A DNA stretch of 64,000 nucleotides from JBFGJY01 sp041576975 (GCA_041576975.1 JBFGJY010000004.1:8842-72841), one strand, 5' to 3'. Counted from the first letter of the stretch, positions 26,553 through 37,964 are shown. A program made the numbers and translations. Notes: generated by a model not told the origin, from the letters alone.

Positions 26553-29500
26553 ATGCCTAAACGAACCGACATACAAAGCATATTGATAATTGGTGCAGGG
26601 CCAATTGTTATTGGTCAGGCATGTGAGTTTGATTATTCCGGTGTACAAGCTTGTAAGGCGTTAAAGGAAGAGGGTTACCGTGTCATATTAGTTAATTCAA
26701 ATCCAGCCACCATTATGACGGACCCAGAAATAGCCGATGCGATTTATATCGAACCGATTATTTGGCAAACCGTTGCAGAAATAATAGCAAAAGAACGACC
26801 CGATGTTTTGTTGCCTACTATGGGTGGTCAAACTGCATTGAATTGTGCACTGGACTTAGATCGAGAGGGAATTTTAGAGAAATTTTCAGTTGCAATGATT
26901 GGCGCTAGCAAAGTCGCAATTGATATGGCAGAAGATCGTGAGCTATTTCGTGAGGCAATGGATGAGATCGGTTTGCAATCTGCAAGTTCTGCGCTCGCGC
27001 ATAGCCTGGAAGAGGCGATACAGCAACAGCCAAGACTTGGGTTTCCAACCATCATTCGACCCTCATTTACCCTAGGTGGCAGTGGTGGAGGTATCGCTTA
27101 TAACATGGAAGAGTTCAAGGCCATTGTTGAACATGGTTTGGATTTGTCACCTACGACTGAGGTTTTACTTGAGGAATCGTTATTGGGTTGGAAAGAATTT
27201 GAAATGGAAGTGGTGCGTGATCAAAATGACAACTGCATCATTATCTGTTCGATCGAAAATTTTGACCCGATGGGAGTACACACCGGGGATTCTATTACCG
27301 TCGCACCTGCACAAACTCTTACTGATAAAGAATATCAAATCATGCGTAATGCTTCGATTGAAGTATTGCGTAAAATTGGTGTTGATACAGGTGGGTCAAA
27401 TGTGCAATTTGCAGTTAATCCCAAAGATGGTCGCCTGATAATCATTGAAATGAACCCCAGAGTGTCAAGGTCGTCGGCCTTGGCATCCAAGGCAACGGGA
27501 TTTCCAATTGCTAAAGTCGCTGCAAAACTTGCAGTAGGCTATACCTTAGACGAATTACAAAATGAGATTACAGGCGGCGCCACACCCGCATCATTTGAAC
27601 CCAGCATTGACTATGTCGTTACAAAGATCCCACGGTTTACATTTGAAAAATTTCCACAAGCGAAAGCCAAATTGAGCACACAGATGAAATCTGTTGGTGA
27701 AGTAATGGCAATCGGTCGTACTTTTCAAGAATCTTTTCAAAAAGCATTGCGGGGTTTAGAAATTGGGGTAGATGGTTTGGATCCAATGCATGATGAGTAT
27801 GATGATGAACATCGAGTTTTACTTGAGTCGGAACTACAAGAGCCGGGCCCTCATCGAGTTTGGTTCATTGGCGATGCGTTGCGTTTAGGTTACAACCTTG
27901 ACGAATTATACGCTTTGTCTGCGATTGATCCCTGGTTTCTCGCACAAATAAAACAATTGATTGACATCGAAACTGAACTTTCTGTACGTCGACTTAATGA
28001 CATTGATCAAGCTTTAATGCGTAATGCAAAACGTAGGGGATTTTCAGATCGCAGACTCGCAAAGCTGTTGCAATGTAGTGAAGAGGATATACGAAATGCC
28101 AGACATTCATTAAATATATATCCTATTTACAAACGTGTGGATACTTGTGCAGCAGAGTTCGCTACCAGCACTGCCTATATGTATTCAAGTTATGACGAGG
28201 AGTGTGAAGCAGTGCCGACAACAAATAAAAAAATAATTGTTTTAGGTGGCGGACCTAATCGTATTGGGCAAGGGATTGAATTTGATTACTGTTGTGTGCA
28301 TGCAGCGTTTGCCTTGCGTGAGGATGGGTACGAAACCATTATGGTGAATTGTAATCCTGAAACTGTGTCGACGGACTATGACACATCGGATCGATTGTAT
28401 TTTGAGCCACTGACATTAGAAGACGTACTAGAAATCGTACGTGTAGAGCAACCTGATGGTGTAATTGTGCAATTTGGTGGACAGACACCATTAAAATTGG
28501 CGCGCGATTTAGAAGCTGAAGGTGTTCCTATAATCGGGACCTCTCCAGACTCCATAGATCTTGCAGAAGATCGCGAACGATTTTTACAGTTAGTAAATCA
28601 ACTTGATTTATTACAACCACCAAATGCAACCGCGACAAGCACTAAACATGCAATTGCTGCAGCAGAAGTCATTGGTTACCCAGTCGTAGTACGCCCTTCT
28701 TATGTATTAGGAGGGCGTGCCATGGAAATTGTATACAACCAATCCGATTTAAAACGTTATATGCAAGAGGCTGTTAAAGTTTCCAATGATGCCCCAGTGC
28801 TCATCGATCGTTTTCTAGCTGATGCAGTGGAAGTCGACTTAGATGCAATTTGTGACGGTAAGCATGTATTAATTGGCGGAATCATGCAGCATATAGAACA
28901 AGCGGGCATTCATTCAGGTGACAGCGCCTGTTCATTACCACCGTACAATTTAAGTAATACTGTGCAGGATGAAATGCGAACCCAAGCACGCAAGCTTGCT
29001 CTAGCTCTGAATGTTGTTGGCTTAATGAATATTCAGTTCGCGATTAAGGATGAAAAAGTTTATCTAATTGAAGTAAATCCGCGAGCATCACGCACAGTTC
29101 CTTTTGTTTCAAAGGCTACTGGGGCTCCTCTTGCGAAAATTGCTGCACGTTGCATGGTTGGAAGTTCGTTACAAGAACAAGGTGAATTAGCTGAACGCAC
29201 ACCGAAATACTATTCTGTAAAAGAGGCGGTGTTCCCGTTTATTAAATTCAGTGGTGTTGATCCAATTTTAGGGCCTGAAATGAAATCGACAGGTGAAGTC
29301 ATGGGTGTAGGAGAAACATTTGGCGAAGCATTTGGAAAATCTCAAATTGCTGCAGGTATACTATTACCAAGAGCTGGTAACGTATTATTAAGTGTGCGTA
29401 ACGAAGATAAAGAACAAGCGGTAGAAATTGCTCGTCATTTGCAAAAGCTAGGGTTTGCTTTAGTTGCCACCAAGGGAACTGCAAAAATTCTGAATGACAA

Positions 29501-29774
29501 AGGGTTAAAATGTCGTGCAGTAAATAAAGTCAGGGAAGGACGACCACATATCGTGGATATGATTATTGACAGCAAGATTGATTTAATTATAAATACGACA
29601 GAAGGTAAACAAGCTATCGCAGATTCGTTTACAATTCGTAGAGAAGCTCTGCAGCATAAGGTGTGTTATACAACAACTATTGCAGGCGCTTGGGCTTTAA
29701 AAGAAGCTATGCGAAGTCGTGAACAATATCAAGTGTATCGTCTTCAAGACTTGCATTCTACTAGTCTGCATTAA
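26553..29774 (+). CDS. carB: Carbamoyl-phosphate synthase large subunit
   Basis: 1073-aa synthetase that makes carbamoyl phosphate from bicarbonate, ammonia and two ATP. There are two homologous ATP-grasp halves, each opening with a nucleotide-fold motif ([37 protein letters not shown]). They are followed by [10 protein letters not shown] and [11 protein letters not shown] respectively, and by the metal-binding [10 protein letters not shown] and [18 protein letters not shown]. The C-terminal allosteric MGS-like domain (about 940-1073) is complete. The length is typical. Confidence 0.99.
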   Translation: MPKRTDIQSILIIGAGPIVIGQACEFDYSGVQACKALKEEGYRVILVNSNPATIMTDPEIADAIYIEPIIWQTVAEIIAKERPDVLLPTMGGQTALNCALDLDREGILEKFSVAMIGASKVAIDMAEDRELFREAMDEIGLQSASSALAHSLEEAIQQQPRLGFPTIIRPSFTLGGSGGGIAYNMEEFKAIVEHGLDLSPTTEVLLEESLLGWKEFEMEVVRDQNDNCIIICSIENFDPMGVHTGDSITVAPAQTLTDKEYQIMRNASIEVLRKIGVDTGGSNVQFAVNPKDGRLIIIEMNPRVSRSSALASKATGFPIAKVAAKLAVGYTLDELQNEITGGATPASFEPSIDYVVTKIPRFTFEKFPQAKAKLSTQMKSVGEVMAIGRTFQESFQKALRGLEIGVDGLDPMHDEYDDEHRVLLESELQEPGPHRVWFIGDALRLGYNLDELYALSAIDPWFLAQIKQLIDIETELSVRRLNDIDQALMRNAKRRGFSDRRLAKLLQCSEEDIRNARHSLNIYPIYKRVDTCAAEFATSTAYMYSSYDEECEAVPTTNKKIIVLGGGPNRIGQGIEFDYCCVHAAFALREDGYETIMVNCNPETVSTDYDTSDRLYFEPLTLEDVLEIVRVEQPDGVIVQFGGQTPLKLARDLEAEGVPIIGTSPDSIDLAEDRERFLQLVNQLDLLQPPNATATSTKHAIAAAEVIGYPVVVRPSYVLGGRAMEIVYNQSDLKRYMQEAVKVSNDAPVLIDRFLADAVEVDLDAICDGKHVLIGGIMQHIEQAGIHSGDSACSLPPYNLSNTVQDEMRTQARKLALALNVVGLMNIQFAIKDEKVYLIEVNPRASRTVPFVSKATGAPLAKIAARCMVGSSLQEQGELAERTPKYYSVKEAVFPFIKFSGVDPILGPEMKSTGEVMGVGETFGEAFGKSQIAAGILLPRAGNVLLSVRNEDKEQAVEIARHLQKLGFALVATKGTAKILNDKGLKCRAVNKVREGRPHIVDMIIDSKIDLIINTTEGKQAIADSFTIRREALQHKVCYTTTIAGAWALKEAMRSREQYQVYRLQDLHSTSLH

Positions 29775-29841
29775 TCTTAAACTTTCATTAAATGAATAAT
29801 ATTCGTTATGTTTTGTATTATTGAAGTTAATTGGTCTGATT

Positions 29842-30327
29842 ATGAATAGAGTCCCTCTTACAGTACGCGGCGCAGAAAAATTGCGTGAGGAATTAGAAGA
29901 ACTTAAATCTGTAAAACGACCTCAAATTATTGAAGCGATTGCTACCGCACGTGCGCATGGCGACTTAAAAGAAAATGCGGAGTATCATGCGGCGCGTGAG
30001 CAACAGTCATTTATTGAAGGACGTATAAAAGATATCGAGAGCAAGATGTCTAATGCTGAAATAATTGATGTAACAAAACTTAATGCAAATGGACGTGTTG
30101 TGTTTGGAACAACAGTAGTATTAGCAGATGAGGATAATGACGAGGAATCAACCTACACGATTGTGGGCGAAGATGAGGCCGATATTAAAGTTGGAATGAT
30201 ATCGATTGCTTCACCCATCGCGCGTGCCCTGATTGGTAAAGAAGAAGGCGATATCGTCATTGTTGATGCGCCCGCAGGGCAGAAAAATTATGAAGTTGTT
30301 GAAGTGCGTTATGGCACGGATAATTGA
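29842..30327 (+). CDS. greA: Transcription elongation factor GreA
   Basis: 161-aa factor that rescues backtracked RNA polymerase. An N-terminal coiled coil has the tip acids in [17 protein letters not shown] and [10 protein letters not shown]. The C-terminal FKBP-like domain has [18 protein letters not shown] and [14 protein letters not shown] chose the ATG at 29842 ([18 protein letters not shown]); an upstream TTG gives seven extra residues not seen in the family. It directly follows carB, a common order. Confidence 0.96.
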   Translation: MNRVPLTVRGAEKLREELEELKSVKRPQIIEAIATARAHGDLKENAEYHAAREQQSFIEGRIKDIESKMSNAEIIDVTKLNANGRVVFGTTVVLADEDNDEESTYTIVGEDEADIKVGMISIASPIARALIGKEEGDIVIVDAPAGQKNYEVVEVRYGTDN

Positions 30328-30541
30328 TATTATAATTTTAAATTTAATTTCCCGCATAATTATCTCGTAATATTTTCCTATAAAAGTACTATGCAATATA
30401 AAGGCATCGCATAGCAAACTTCTAGAACAAAATTGCCATGCAAACTATATCTGTTTTGCAAAGTTTCATAAATTAGAAATAGAATACCATGCAACGTAAA
30501 AATTTCTCCTGCATATCCTTAACTTAATCGCATAAATTCAC

Positions 30542-31150
30542 ATGCGTAGTAAAACTTGGATCAAAGAGCATATTAACGATCCATTTGTGCGAAGAGCCAA
30601 TCGTGAAGGTTGGCGTTCACGTGCGGTTTTTAAACTTCAAGAACTAGATGAAAAATATCATCTACTACAAACAGGAATGATAGTTGTAGATCTAGGATCT
30701 GCGCCTGGTGGTTGGAGTCAATATGTTGCGAAACGTATTGGCGATCAAGGCAAGATCATTGCTATGGATGTATTGGACATGGATGCAATTGCCAATGTTT
30801 CTTTTCTAAAAGGGGACTTTACTAAACCCCAAATAGTTGAATCTTTGAGGGATTTAGTCGGTCAAAGTAAAGTAGACCTTGTTTTATGCGATATGGCCCC
30901 CAATATAAGTGGTATAAATAGCGTCGATCAACCAAAAGCCATGTATCTTGCGGAATTAGCCGTTGATTTTAGTTTTGAAGTATTAGGCCCGGACGGTAGT
31001 CTGCTAGTAAAACTATTTCATGGCGCTGGATTTGATGATTATGTAAAAATGTTGCGGAATAGATTTTGTAAAGTATTGATTCGCAAACCAAAAGCATCAC
31101 GATCACGAAACCGTGAGGTATATGCCCTGGTCACTAAAATCAAGTTATAG
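30542..31150 (+). CDS. rlmE: 23S rRNA 2'-O-methyltransferase RlmE (FtsJ)
   Basis: 202-aa heat-shock-associated enzyme that methylates U2552 of 23S rRNA in the 50S subunit. The SAM site VVDLGSAPGGWSQY is clear. The catalytic Lys-Asp-Lys-Glu set is traceable in REGWRSRAVFKLQELDEK, CDMAPNISG, LLVKLFHGAGFD and SRSRNREVY. It is followed after 49 nt by ftsH, the conserved rlmE-ftsH pair. The 214-bp gap before it holds no gene; yhbY, often divergent here, is absent. Confidence 0.96.
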   Translation: MRSKTWIKEHINDPFVRRANREGWRSRAVFKLQELDEKYHLLQTGMIVVDLGSAPGGWSQYVAKRIGDQGKIIAMDVLDMDAIANVSFLKGDFTKPQIVESLRDLVGQSKVDLVLCDMAPNISGINSVDQPKAMYLAELAVDFSFEVLGPDGSLLVKLFHGAGFDDYVKMLRNRFCKVLIRKPKASRSRNREVYALVTKIKL

Positions 31151-31199
31151 TATTGTCAAGATGTTTAAGTATTTGAAATTTAAGTAAGAGGTACGCCCT

Positions 31200-33125
31200 T
31201 TGAACGACATGGTTAAAAATTTAATGCTTTGGGCAGTAATTGCGGTTGTGTTGATGACCGTTTTTAATAATTTTGCTCCACGTCCCGAGGCCCCTTCTAA
31301 ACTTTCTTATTCTGAATTTATTGAACAAGTTCATTCAGGTAATGTTAAATCTGTTTTAATTAGTCCTGATAACCGCCATATTAATGGTAAATATGAAAAT
31401 GGTGAAACTTTTGAAACCTATAGTCCAGGTGATTCAGGATTAGTCAAAGATCTGCTTGACAACGATGTTGTGATTGAAGCAGGTGAGGCAAAATCACGCT
31501 CACTACTTCTTGATATTTTAATCAGCTGGTTCCCCATGTTGCTGTTAATTGGCGTGTGGATTTTCTTTATGCGACAAATGCAAGGGGGTGGTTCTGGTCG
31601 CGGTGCGATGTCATTTGGTAAGAGCAAAGCTCGTTTAATGGGCGAAGATCAAATCAAAATTACTTTTCATGATGTTGCAGGAGTAGAAGAGGCAAAAGAA
31701 GAAGTATCTGAACTTGTTGAGTTCTTACGTGATCCCGGTAAGTTTCAAAAACTAGGCGGCAAAATTCCACGCGGTGTATTGATGGTCGGACCACCAGGTA
31801 CTGGTAAAACACTGCTTGCAAAAGCAATTGCCGGTGAAGCAAAAGTACCCTTCTTTACTATTTCAGGTTCTGATTTTGTAGAAATGTTTGTAGGAGTAGG
31901 TGCATCCCGTGTACGCGATATGTTTAACCAAGCAAAAAAACATTCACCTTGTATTATCTTCATTGATGAGATTGACGCAGTAGGACGTCATCGTGGTGCG
32001 GGGCTTGGTGGTGGTCATGATGAGCGCGAACAAACTCTTAACCAATTACTTGTTGAGATGGATGGCTTTGAAGGCAATGAAGGTGTCATTGTTATTGCTG
32101 CAACTAACCGGCCAGATGTTTTGGATCCGGCATTGCTGCGTCCAGGTCGTTTTGATCGACAGGTAACGGTGCCATTACCGGATATTCGTGGCCGCGAGCA
32201 AATCTTAAAAGTGCATATGCGTAAGGTGCCGCTTGGCAAAGATGTACGTTCTGATTTCATCGCACGTGGCACACCTGGTTTTTCTGGTGCAGATTTGGCT
32301 AATCTTGTGAATGAGGCCGCGTTATTTGCTGCACGTGCAAACAAACGCACAGTGGATATGGAAGAATTTGAGCGCGCTAAAGACAAGATACTCATGGGCT
32401 CAGAACGTAAATCAATGGTGATGAGTGACGAAGAAAAGAAGCTCACTGCTTACCATGAATCAGGTCATGCCATAGTGGGTCGTTTAGTACCAGAACATGA
32501 TCCAGTTTATAAAGTTACTATTATTCCTAGAGGAAGGGCACTGGGTGTAACCATGTTTTTACCTGAAGAGGATCGTTATAGTCATAGTAAGCAACGTCTT
32601 GAAAGTCAGATTTCAAGTCTATTCGGTGGGCGTGTGGCAGAGGAACTTATATTTGGTCATGAGGCTGTTACTACAGGCGCGTCTAATGATATTGAGCGAG
32701 CCACTGAGATAGCGAGAGCCATGGTCACGAAATGGGGCTTGTCTGAAAAAATGGGTCCACTTTCTTATGGCGATGAAGATGGTGAAGTATTTCTTGGCCA
32801 TTCAGTAACACAACATAAATCCGTATCTGATGACACCGCTAATTCGATTGATCAAGAGATTCGTCGCATTGTTGATTCTAATTATGAGCGTGCGGTGCGC
32901 CTAATCAAAGATAATATGGAGAAACTTCATATTATGGCTGAAGCATTAATAAAATATGAAACCATCGATAAGGATCAAATCGATGACATTATGGATGGAA
33001 AGCAGCCTCGTCCGCCCAAAGACTGGATTGACGATGAACCAAGCTCCGGATCTACTGCTAAACAACCAGACGCAGATGATCGCAAGGATTCGGAAACCAT
33101 TGGTGGTCCAGCTAGCGAGCATTAA
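31200..33125 (+). CDS. ftsH: ATP-dependent zinc metalloprotease FtsH
   Basis: 641-aa membrane-bound AAA protease that degrades misassembled membrane proteins and unstable regulators such as sigma-32. There are two TM helices (about 4-24 and 99-121). The AAA module has Walker A GPPGTGKT, Walker B IIFIDEID and the second-region [19 protein letters not shown]. The protease zinc site is HESGH. The start is TTG at 31200, supported by AAGAGG 8 nt before it; an ATG 9 nt later is less well spaced. The length is typical. Confidence 0.98.
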   Translation: MNDMVKNLMLWAVIAVVLMTVFNNFAPRPEAPSKLSYSEFIEQVHSGNVKSVLISPDNRHINGKYENGETFETYSPGDSGLVKDLLDNDVVIEAGEAKSRSLLLDILISWFPMLLLIGVWIFFMRQMQGGGSGRGAMSFGKSKARLMGEDQIKITFHDVAGVEEAKEEVSELVEFLRDPGKFQKLGGKIPRGVLMVGPPGTGKTLLAKAIAGEAKVPFFTISGSDFVEMFVGVGASRVRDMFNQAKKHSPCIIFIDEIDAVGRHRGAGLGGGHDEREQTLNQLLVEMDGFEGNEGVIVIAATNRPDVLDPALLRPGRFDRQVTVPLPDIRGREQILKVHMRKVPLGKDVRSDFIARGTPGFSGADLANLVNEAALFAARANKRTVDMEEFERAKDKILMGSERKSMVMSDEEKKLTAYHESGHAIVGRLVPEHDPVYKVTIIPRGRALGVTMFLPEEDRYSHSKQRLESQISSLFGGRVAEELIFGHEAVTTGASNDIERATEIARAMVTKWGLSEKMGPLSYGDEDGEVFLGHSVTQHKSVSDDTANSIDQEIRRIVDSNYERAVRLIKDNMEKLHIMAEALIKYETIDKDQIDDIMDGKQPRPPKDWIDDEPSSGSTAKQPDADDRKDSETIGGPASEH

Positions 33126-33352
33126 GTTAGTAAAGCTCTCGCCTTTATTAGTTGTTTTAAGTCTATAAAGATGCGGATTTTGATAGGGGTAAAATTCTAT
33201 CAAGAATAAAGCCCAGTGAAATCAATTGATTTTCTTTTTCATTATCAGACATATAAAAATGTGAGTTCATTGTTTTGCGATTAATTAAGTATTATTTCCA
33301 TCCTGTTTTTATAAACTCTTAGTTTCAATTCTAGTAGTTGATCGATAATTCT

Positions 33353-34687
33353 ATGGGGCGCAAATACTTTGGAACTGATGGCATACGTGGTCGCGTTGGC
33401 GATGGCGTGATGACACCTGATTTTGTATTAAAACTAGGCTGGTCCGTAGGACGTGTTTTATGTAGTGGCGATAGAAACTTAGTATTAATCGGAAAAGATA
33501 CGCGTATTTCAGGTTACATGTTTGAGTCTGTACTGGAAGCAGGTCTATCAGCTGCAGGAGTTAATAGTCGTTTACTTGGACCAATGCCAACCCCTGCAGT
33601 TGCATATTTAACTCGAACCTTGCGTGCAGCGGCAGGTATCGTTATCAGCGCATCACACAATCCTTATTATGATAACGGCGTAAAATTCTTTTCCGCCGAA
33701 GGTAAAAAATTACCCGACGATGTAGAACTTGAAATAGAAAAACAATTAGATCAGCCTTTAGCCGTAGTAAGTTCTGACAAGCTTGGAAAAGTAGAACGAG
33801 TCACTGATGCAGCGGGTCGTTATATTGAATTTTGTAAAAGCACTATACCGACACGCATTAAATTAAATGGGTTAAAGATTGTAGTCGATTGCGCACACGG
33901 GGCTACTTATCATATTGCACCCAATGTATTTACAGAACTGGGCGCAGATGTTATCAGTATTGCATCCAAACCAGATGGTTTAAATATTAATAGTGGTTGC
34001 GGTGCTACAAATCCTAAATCTTTAAGTATTGCAGTTATTGAACATCAGGCAGATTTGGGGATTGCAATTGACGGTGATGGAGATCGACTGATTATGGTTG
34101 ATAACAATGGTGCAGCCGTCGATGGTGATGAACTTCTGTATGTGATTGCTAAAGCGCGTAAATCAGAAAATATCTTGCAAGGCGGCGTAGTAGGCACTTT
34201 GATGAGTAATCTTGGACTTGAACACGCCCTGCGTGATCATGGAATTGAATTTAAACGCGCTGCAGTTGGGGATCGATATATTATGGAAATGTTGCAAGAA
34301 TATTCTTGGATTTTAGGTGGAGAATCTTCAGGGCATATTATTTGTTTAGATCGAACAACGACCGGTGATGCAATTGTTTCTGCGCTTCAAGTGTTACAAA
34401 TACTTGTAACAACTGAAAAAAGTTTGCGAGAAGCGAAATCGGGAATGAAAAAGTATCCACAGACGCTAATTAATGTTCCCATGCAGTCGAAGATTGATAT
34501 TAATAATGCTCCTATAATTCAACAAGCTGTAAAAGATGCAGAGTCCGATTTGGCGGATTCTGGTCGTGTCCTATTGCGACCATCTGGTACTGAGCCTTTA
34601 ATTCGGGTCATGGTTGAAGGGGTCGATGCTCCAAAAGTAAAACAGTTGGCTCAGCAAATCGCGGATAGTGTTTCGTCTTATTGTTAA
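33353..34687 (+). CDS. glmM: Phosphoglucosamine mutase
   Basis: 444-aa enzyme converting glucosamine-6-phosphate to glucosamine-1-phosphate for peptidoglycan and LPS. It begins [14 protein letters not shown]. The phosphoserine loop is [17 protein letters not shown], the metal loop [12 protein letters not shown], the sugar-binding loop GGESSGHI and the phosphate-binding loop [16 protein letters not shown] chose the ATG at 33353; an upstream TTG adds five atypical residues. folP, usually between ftsH and glmM, is missing here. Confidence 0.97.
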   Translation: MGRKYFGTDGIRGRVGDGVMTPDFVLKLGWSVGRVLCSGDRNLVLIGKDTRISGYMFESVLEAGLSAAGVNSRLLGPMPTPAVAYLTRTLRAAAGIVISASHNPYYDNGVKFFSAEGKKLPDDVELEIEKQLDQPLAVVSSDKLGKVERVTDAAGRYIEFCKSTIPTRIKLNGLKIVVDCAHGATYHIAPNVFTELGADVISIASKPDGLNINSGCGATNPKSLSIAVIEHQADLGIAIDGDGDRLIMVDNNGAAVDGDELLYVIAKARKSENILQGGVVGTLMSNLGLEHALRDHGIEFKRAAVGDRYIMEMLQEYSWILGGESSGHIICLDRTTTGDAIVSALQVLQILVTTEKSLREAKSGMKKYPQTLINVPMQSKIDINNAPIIQQAVKDAESDLADSGRVLLRPSGTEPLIRVMVEGVDAPKVKQLAQQIADSVSSYC

Positions 34688-34799
34688 CTAACACTAGATC
34701 TAAGCCATTCTTTGCAACGTTAACGAAATCAAATTTGCCTAACGGACCTGTCATCGGTAAGCTGCGCGCCTTTGGAATTCAACTAAGTTATTACTGTAC

Positions 34800-35552
34800 A
34801 TGCGCCAACCACTTGTAGCTGGAAATTGGAAACTAAATGGATCTCTGGAAACAATTTCAGAGTTAGTGTCTGGTATCAGCAATCAATTATCTGAAGTTAC
34901 TACTGCCGAGCTAGCAGTATGTCCAGCATTCGTTTATTTAGGCTACGTACAACAACTCATAGACGGAGTTGATATTTCTTTAGGTTCCCAAGATTGTTCA
35001 GACCAAGATAGCGGTGCCTATACAGGTGAAGTTGCAGCAGCGATGATTAAAGAATTCGGTTGTAAATACATCATTGTTGGACATTCAGAACGACGTCTAA
35101 TTTATGGTGAGAGTAGCGAAATTGTGGCCATCAAATATGAACAAGTTAAGAAAAACAATTTAGTACCAATACTTTGTGTTGGAGAAACATTGCAAGAACG
35201 TGAAGATGGTCACACTGAAGTTATTATTGCCAAGCAATTAGATGCCATCCTTGATCGCTTAGGTATTCAGGGATTTCTGAATACTGTAATTGCTTATGAG
35301 CCGGTATGGGCGATAGGTACAGGTCAAACCGCAACACCAGATCAGGCTCAAGAAGTTCACGAGTTTATTCGTAATAAGCTTGATGCATTAAATAAAGGTA
35401 TTGCGGCAAATATTCGAATTCTTTATGGTGGCAGTATGAAGCCGAATAATGCGAAACAACTATTGAAACAAAACGACATAGATGGTGGTTTAATTGGTGG
35501 CGCATCTCTTAATGCAGAAGATTTTATTGCAATCGCTGTTGCCGCAAATTGA
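34800..35552 (+). CDS. tpiA: Triosephosphate isomerase
   Basis: 250-aa glycolytic TIM barrel interconverting dihydroxyacetone phosphate and glyceraldehyde-3-phosphate. It begins RQPLVAGNWKLNGS with the substrate-binding Asn and Lys. The catalytic His is in IIVGHSERR and the catalytic Glu in VIAYEPVWAIGTG. The phosphate loop region has YGGSMKPNNA and GGLIGGASL. The length is normal. It precedes secG by 38 nt, the widespread tpiA-secG pair. Confidence 0.98.
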   Translation: MRQPLVAGNWKLNGSLETISELVSGISNQLSEVTTAELAVCPAFVYLGYVQQLIDGVDISLGSQDCSDQDSGAYTGEVAAAMIKEFGCKYIIVGHSERRLIYGESSEIVAIKYEQVKKNNLVPILCVGETLQEREDGHTEVIIAKQLDAILDRLGIQGFLNTVIAYEPVWAIGTGQTATPDQAQEVHEFIRNKLDALNKGIAANIRILYGGSMKPNNAKQLLKQNDIDGGLIGGASLNAEDFIAIAVAAN

Positions 35553-35590
35553 CATTCGAATGTTAAATTAATGTTATAGACGAGAAAGCA

Positions 35591-36061
35591 ATGTTATACA
35601 GCATATTAGTTACCATCGATGTACTATTAGCAATTGGCATTATTGGTTTAGTGTTAATCCAACAAGGTAAAGGTGCCGATGTTGGAGCTGCATTTGGAAG
35701 TGGAGCCTCTGGTACCGTCTTTGGTGCACGAGGTGCCGCATCTTTTTTAACGCACACAACCGCGATTTTGGTTGCATTATTTTTTATTAATAGTTTGGCG
35801 TTAGCATATCTAGCCAGTCACCGACCCGTTGCAGAAAGTGTTATCGATACAACACTAGAATCCACAGTAGTGGTTCCAAGTGTTGAAAATGTTAGTGATG
35901 GTGAAGTGCAGGTACCCCAGGTTGATATCGATGAAACTGACTTGCCAGATTTGCCTGAAGCTGGAGGATCAGATCCCACTACTGCCACCACTCAAGAGCT
36001 AGACAGTATGGAATCAATGGATAGTAGCGCAGATAATGCTCTTGACGATGTTCCAGAATAA
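35591..36061 (+). CDS. secG: Protein-export membrane protein SecG
   Basis: 156-aa subunit of the SecYEG translocon. The first TM (about 4-23) is followed by the family motif VLIQQGKGADVGAAFGSGASGTVFG and the second TM (about 55-76). The remaining 80 residues form a long acidic cytoplasmic tail rich in Asp, Glu, Ser and Thr, longer than in E. coli SecG (110 aa) but seen in many gammaproteobacteria. It is followed by tRNA-Leu as in the enteric secG-leuU arrangement. Confidence 0.95.
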   Translation: MLYSILVTIDVLLAIGIIGLVLIQQGKGADVGAAFGSGASGTVFGARGAASFLTHTTAILVALFFINSLALAYLASHRPVAESVIDTTLESTVVVPSVENVSDGEVQVPQVDIDETDLPDLPEAGGSDPTTATTQELDSMESMDSSADNALDDVPE

Positions 36062-36110
36062 CGCTGAGTAACTAGTTTCTGTTTTATATATGATTTTGTG
36101 ATTTCTTTAT

Positions 36111-36212
36111 TTAGGGAAACACGAATGCCATCACTATTGCGTATAAAATAATCACCACGCCCACAATAAGTGCAATCGTGTCAAATTTTTTATAGTCATT
36201 TTTTTCGGGCAT
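36111..36212 (-). CDS. Possible 33-residue single-helix membrane protein
   Basis: Frame on the minus strand between secG and tRNA-Leu, reading MPEKNDYKKFDTIALIVGVV then an apolar run ending MAFVFP. It has a charged N-terminus of about 11 residues followed by one clean transmembrane helix, the usual form of real small membrane proteins. A weak GTGAG lies upstream of the ATG. It is convergent with secG. I do not recognise a family. Confidence 0.4.
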   Translation of the reverse strand: MPEKNDYKKFDTIALIVGVVIILYAIVMAFVFP

Positions 36213-36399
36213 TGTTTAATCTCACTAGTAATTAAATTGATTAGGTAAATTTGTAAAAAGACTTATTAGCACTATGATCCCATGATCAATTCGAGTTGTC
36301 TATATGGGCATAGTGTAAACTATGACCATTCTCTATTCCCTGTTATTAAGCGATTTATTCGAAATTACCCTATCTTATATCTGTATCAGTGAAAAAAGA

Positions 36400-36427
36400 T
36401 TCAAGCTGTGGTGCCTTACGATAAAAT
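36400..36427 (+). promoter_or_regulatory. Promoter of tRNA-Leu
   Basis: TTCAAG (36400-36405), a 16-bp spacer and TAAAAT (36422-36427). The predicted start is about 10 nt before the mature tRNA 5' end. Confidence 0.55.
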
Positions 36428-36443
36428 GCCCTAAATCTAGTGA

Positions 36444-36530
36444 GCCGATGTGGCGGAATTGGTAGACGCGCTAGCTTGAGGGGCTAGTGGGGGCAACCTC
36501 GTGCCGGTTCGAGTCCGGCCATCGGCACCA
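36444..36530 (+). tRNA. tRNA-Leu (anticodon GAG)
   Basis: 87-nt class II tRNA with a long variable arm. The acceptor stem GCCGATG pairs with CATCGGC. The anticodon arm is CTAGC-TTGAGGG-GCTAG, giving anticodon GAG for CUC/CUU. The T arm contains GGTTCGAGTCC, and the CCA end is encoded. Its position after secG matches leuU of E. coli. Confidence 0.97.
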
Positions 36531-36568
36531 AGGTCTCGCATAATATAATGTTTAAAGCGAATAGTTGG

Positions 36569-37030
36569 AGCCTTGCACAGCTTCGCTTGTACAATGCTAT
36601 GTGCTAAGTGTTTTACTTGAGGCCTAGCGCAGAGCATAGCTAGCATAATGTAATGTGCAGAGTATTAAATCTCAGGTCTAGCACACATGATAAAGGCAGC
36701 ATAAGGCAGTGTGTTTGAAGTCAGGCTTTTGGCCTAGCACAGCTTACTAAGCACGATGTGTTGTGCGAAGTATTAGACTTAAGGGCTCGCACATCAACAG
36801 CTATGTACGACTACGTTCGAATTGATTAACTGGCGCCAAGAACAGTTTGCTTAGCACAATATCATGTGCGGAGTATTCAACCTTAGGCCAAGTACGATAA
36901 AAGCAGTATAGGGTAGTGTTTGATGCTAGGCTTTAGTCCTAGTACTGCTTAGCGAGTACAATGCAAAGTGCAATGTATTAAACTTCAGGCCTAGTAAAAC
37001 TTAAAAATAGCAAATTAACTGAGGCCTTAT
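36569..37030. repeat. Degenerate tandem repeat array, period about 52 bp
   Basis: A motif related to GGCCTAGCAC recurs at 36569, 36621, 36675, 36731, 36784, 36832, 36886, 36936 and 36988 (gaps 52, 54, 56, 53, 48, 54, 50 and 52). Most units carry a small hairpin of the form GCACA-N6-TGTGC and then GAGTATTAAAC. The units at 36675 and 36886 are a second type with a GATAAA-GCAG-GTGTTTGA core. The array fills the whole gap between tRNA-Leu and nuoA and has no coding frame. It is not CRISPR: units are contiguous and diverged. Confidence 0.8.
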
Positions 37031-37043
37031 AGAGAATGTCGTA

Positions 37044-37400
37044 ATGATCGAAAACTATTTACCTATTCTCATCTTTATTGTTATTGCAGCTATCATGGGT
37101 CTTATACCTATGTTACTTGGACTTGGACTAGGTCCACGTACTAAGGATGATGCAAAAGACTCACCTTATGAATGCGGATTTGAAGCCTTTGAGGATGCGC
37201 GAATGCAATTTGACGTTCGTTATTACCTCATCGCGATCTTATTTATCATCTTTGACTTGGAAATTGCCTTTTTATTTCCTTGGGCAGTAGCAATTCGAGA
37301 AGTTGGATTGATAGGATTTATAGCCATGGCATTGTTTCTCATCATTCTTACAGTAGGTTTTATCTATGAATGGAAAAAAGGAGCACTAGATTGGGATTAG
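37044..37400 (+). CDS. nuoA: NADH-quinone oxidoreductase subunit A
   Basis: 118-aa membrane subunit of complex I with three TM helices (about 6-26, 62-82 and 90-110). The conserved loop [20 protein letters not shown] and [14 protein letters not shown] are present; this loop contributes to the quinone-site entrance. It is the first of 14 nuo genes in the standard order A-N. It lies directly behind the 52-bp repeat array, in which any nuo promoter would have to lie. Confidence 0.97.
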   Translation: MIENYLPILIFIVIAAIMGLIPMLLGLGLGPRTKDDAKDSPYECGFEAFEDARMQFDVRYYLIAILFIIFDLEIAFLFPWAVAIREVGLIGFIAMALFLIILTVGFIYEWKKGALDWD

Positions 37401-37476
37401 CGTCTGAAAATTTTTGTCATGCGAGAACTTAGGAGCATCCAACTGGATCTAATGTTTTAGATTAGGAAAAAAAGTA

Positions 37477-37953
37477 ATGGGCATTGAAGGTCGATTTGAA
37501 CAAGGCTTTGTAACCACAAGGTTAGATGAGCTCATAAATTGGGCGCGTACAGGATCTATGTGGCCAATGACTTTTGGACTTGCTTGTTGTGCCGTGGAAA
37601 TGATGCATGCGGGCGCAGCTCGCTACGACCTGGATCGCTTTGGAGTCATGTTTAGACCAAGTCCACGACAATCAGATGTAATGATCGTGGCAGGTACCTT
37701 AGTTAATAAAATGGCACCGGCATTGCGTAAAGTATATGACCAGATGGCGGACCCTAAGTGGGTAATTTCTATGGGTTCTTGCGCAAATGGTGGAGGTTAT
37801 TATCACTATTCCTATGCTGTGGTTAGAGGTTGTGATCGCATCATTCCAGTGGACGTGTATGTCCCAGGTTGTCCTCCCACTGCAGAAGCGTTGATATACG
37901 GGATAATACAATTACAAAATAAAATACGTCATACCAACACCATTGCACGTTAA
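37477..37953 (+). CDS. nuoB: NADH-quinone oxidoreductase subunit B (cluster N2)
   Basis: 158-aa peripheral-arm subunit carrying the terminal [4Fe-4S] cluster N2 next to the quinone site. The four ligands are visible: Cys37 and Cys38 (the adjacent pair in [11 protein letters not shown]), Cys102 (GSCANGGG) and Cys132 ([11 protein letters not shown]). The length is typical. It is 76 nt after nuoA and 11 nt before nuoC. Confidence 0.98.
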   Translation: MGIEGRFEQGFVTTRLDELINWARTGSMWPMTFGLACCAVEMMHAGAARYDLDRFGVMFRPSPRQSDVMIVAGTLVNKMAPALRKVYDQMADPKWVISMGSCANGGGYYHYSYAVVRGCDRIIPVDVYVPGCPPTAEALIYGIIQLQNKIRHTNTIAR

Positions 37954-37964
37954 GTGCGTGTGTT

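Noticed and set aside
32015..32446. 143-codon antisense frame opposite ftsH
   Set aside because: Composition is rich in Ser and Arg as expected for the reverse of a coding strand; ftsH is certain.
36437..36646. Minus-strand frame of 69 codons across tRNA-Leu
   Set aside because: It is the antisense reading of the tRNA gene; such frames are a well-known annotation artefact.
36569..37030. CRISPR array
   Set aside because: Units are contiguous and diverged, with no unique spacers between identical repeats, and no cas gene is near.
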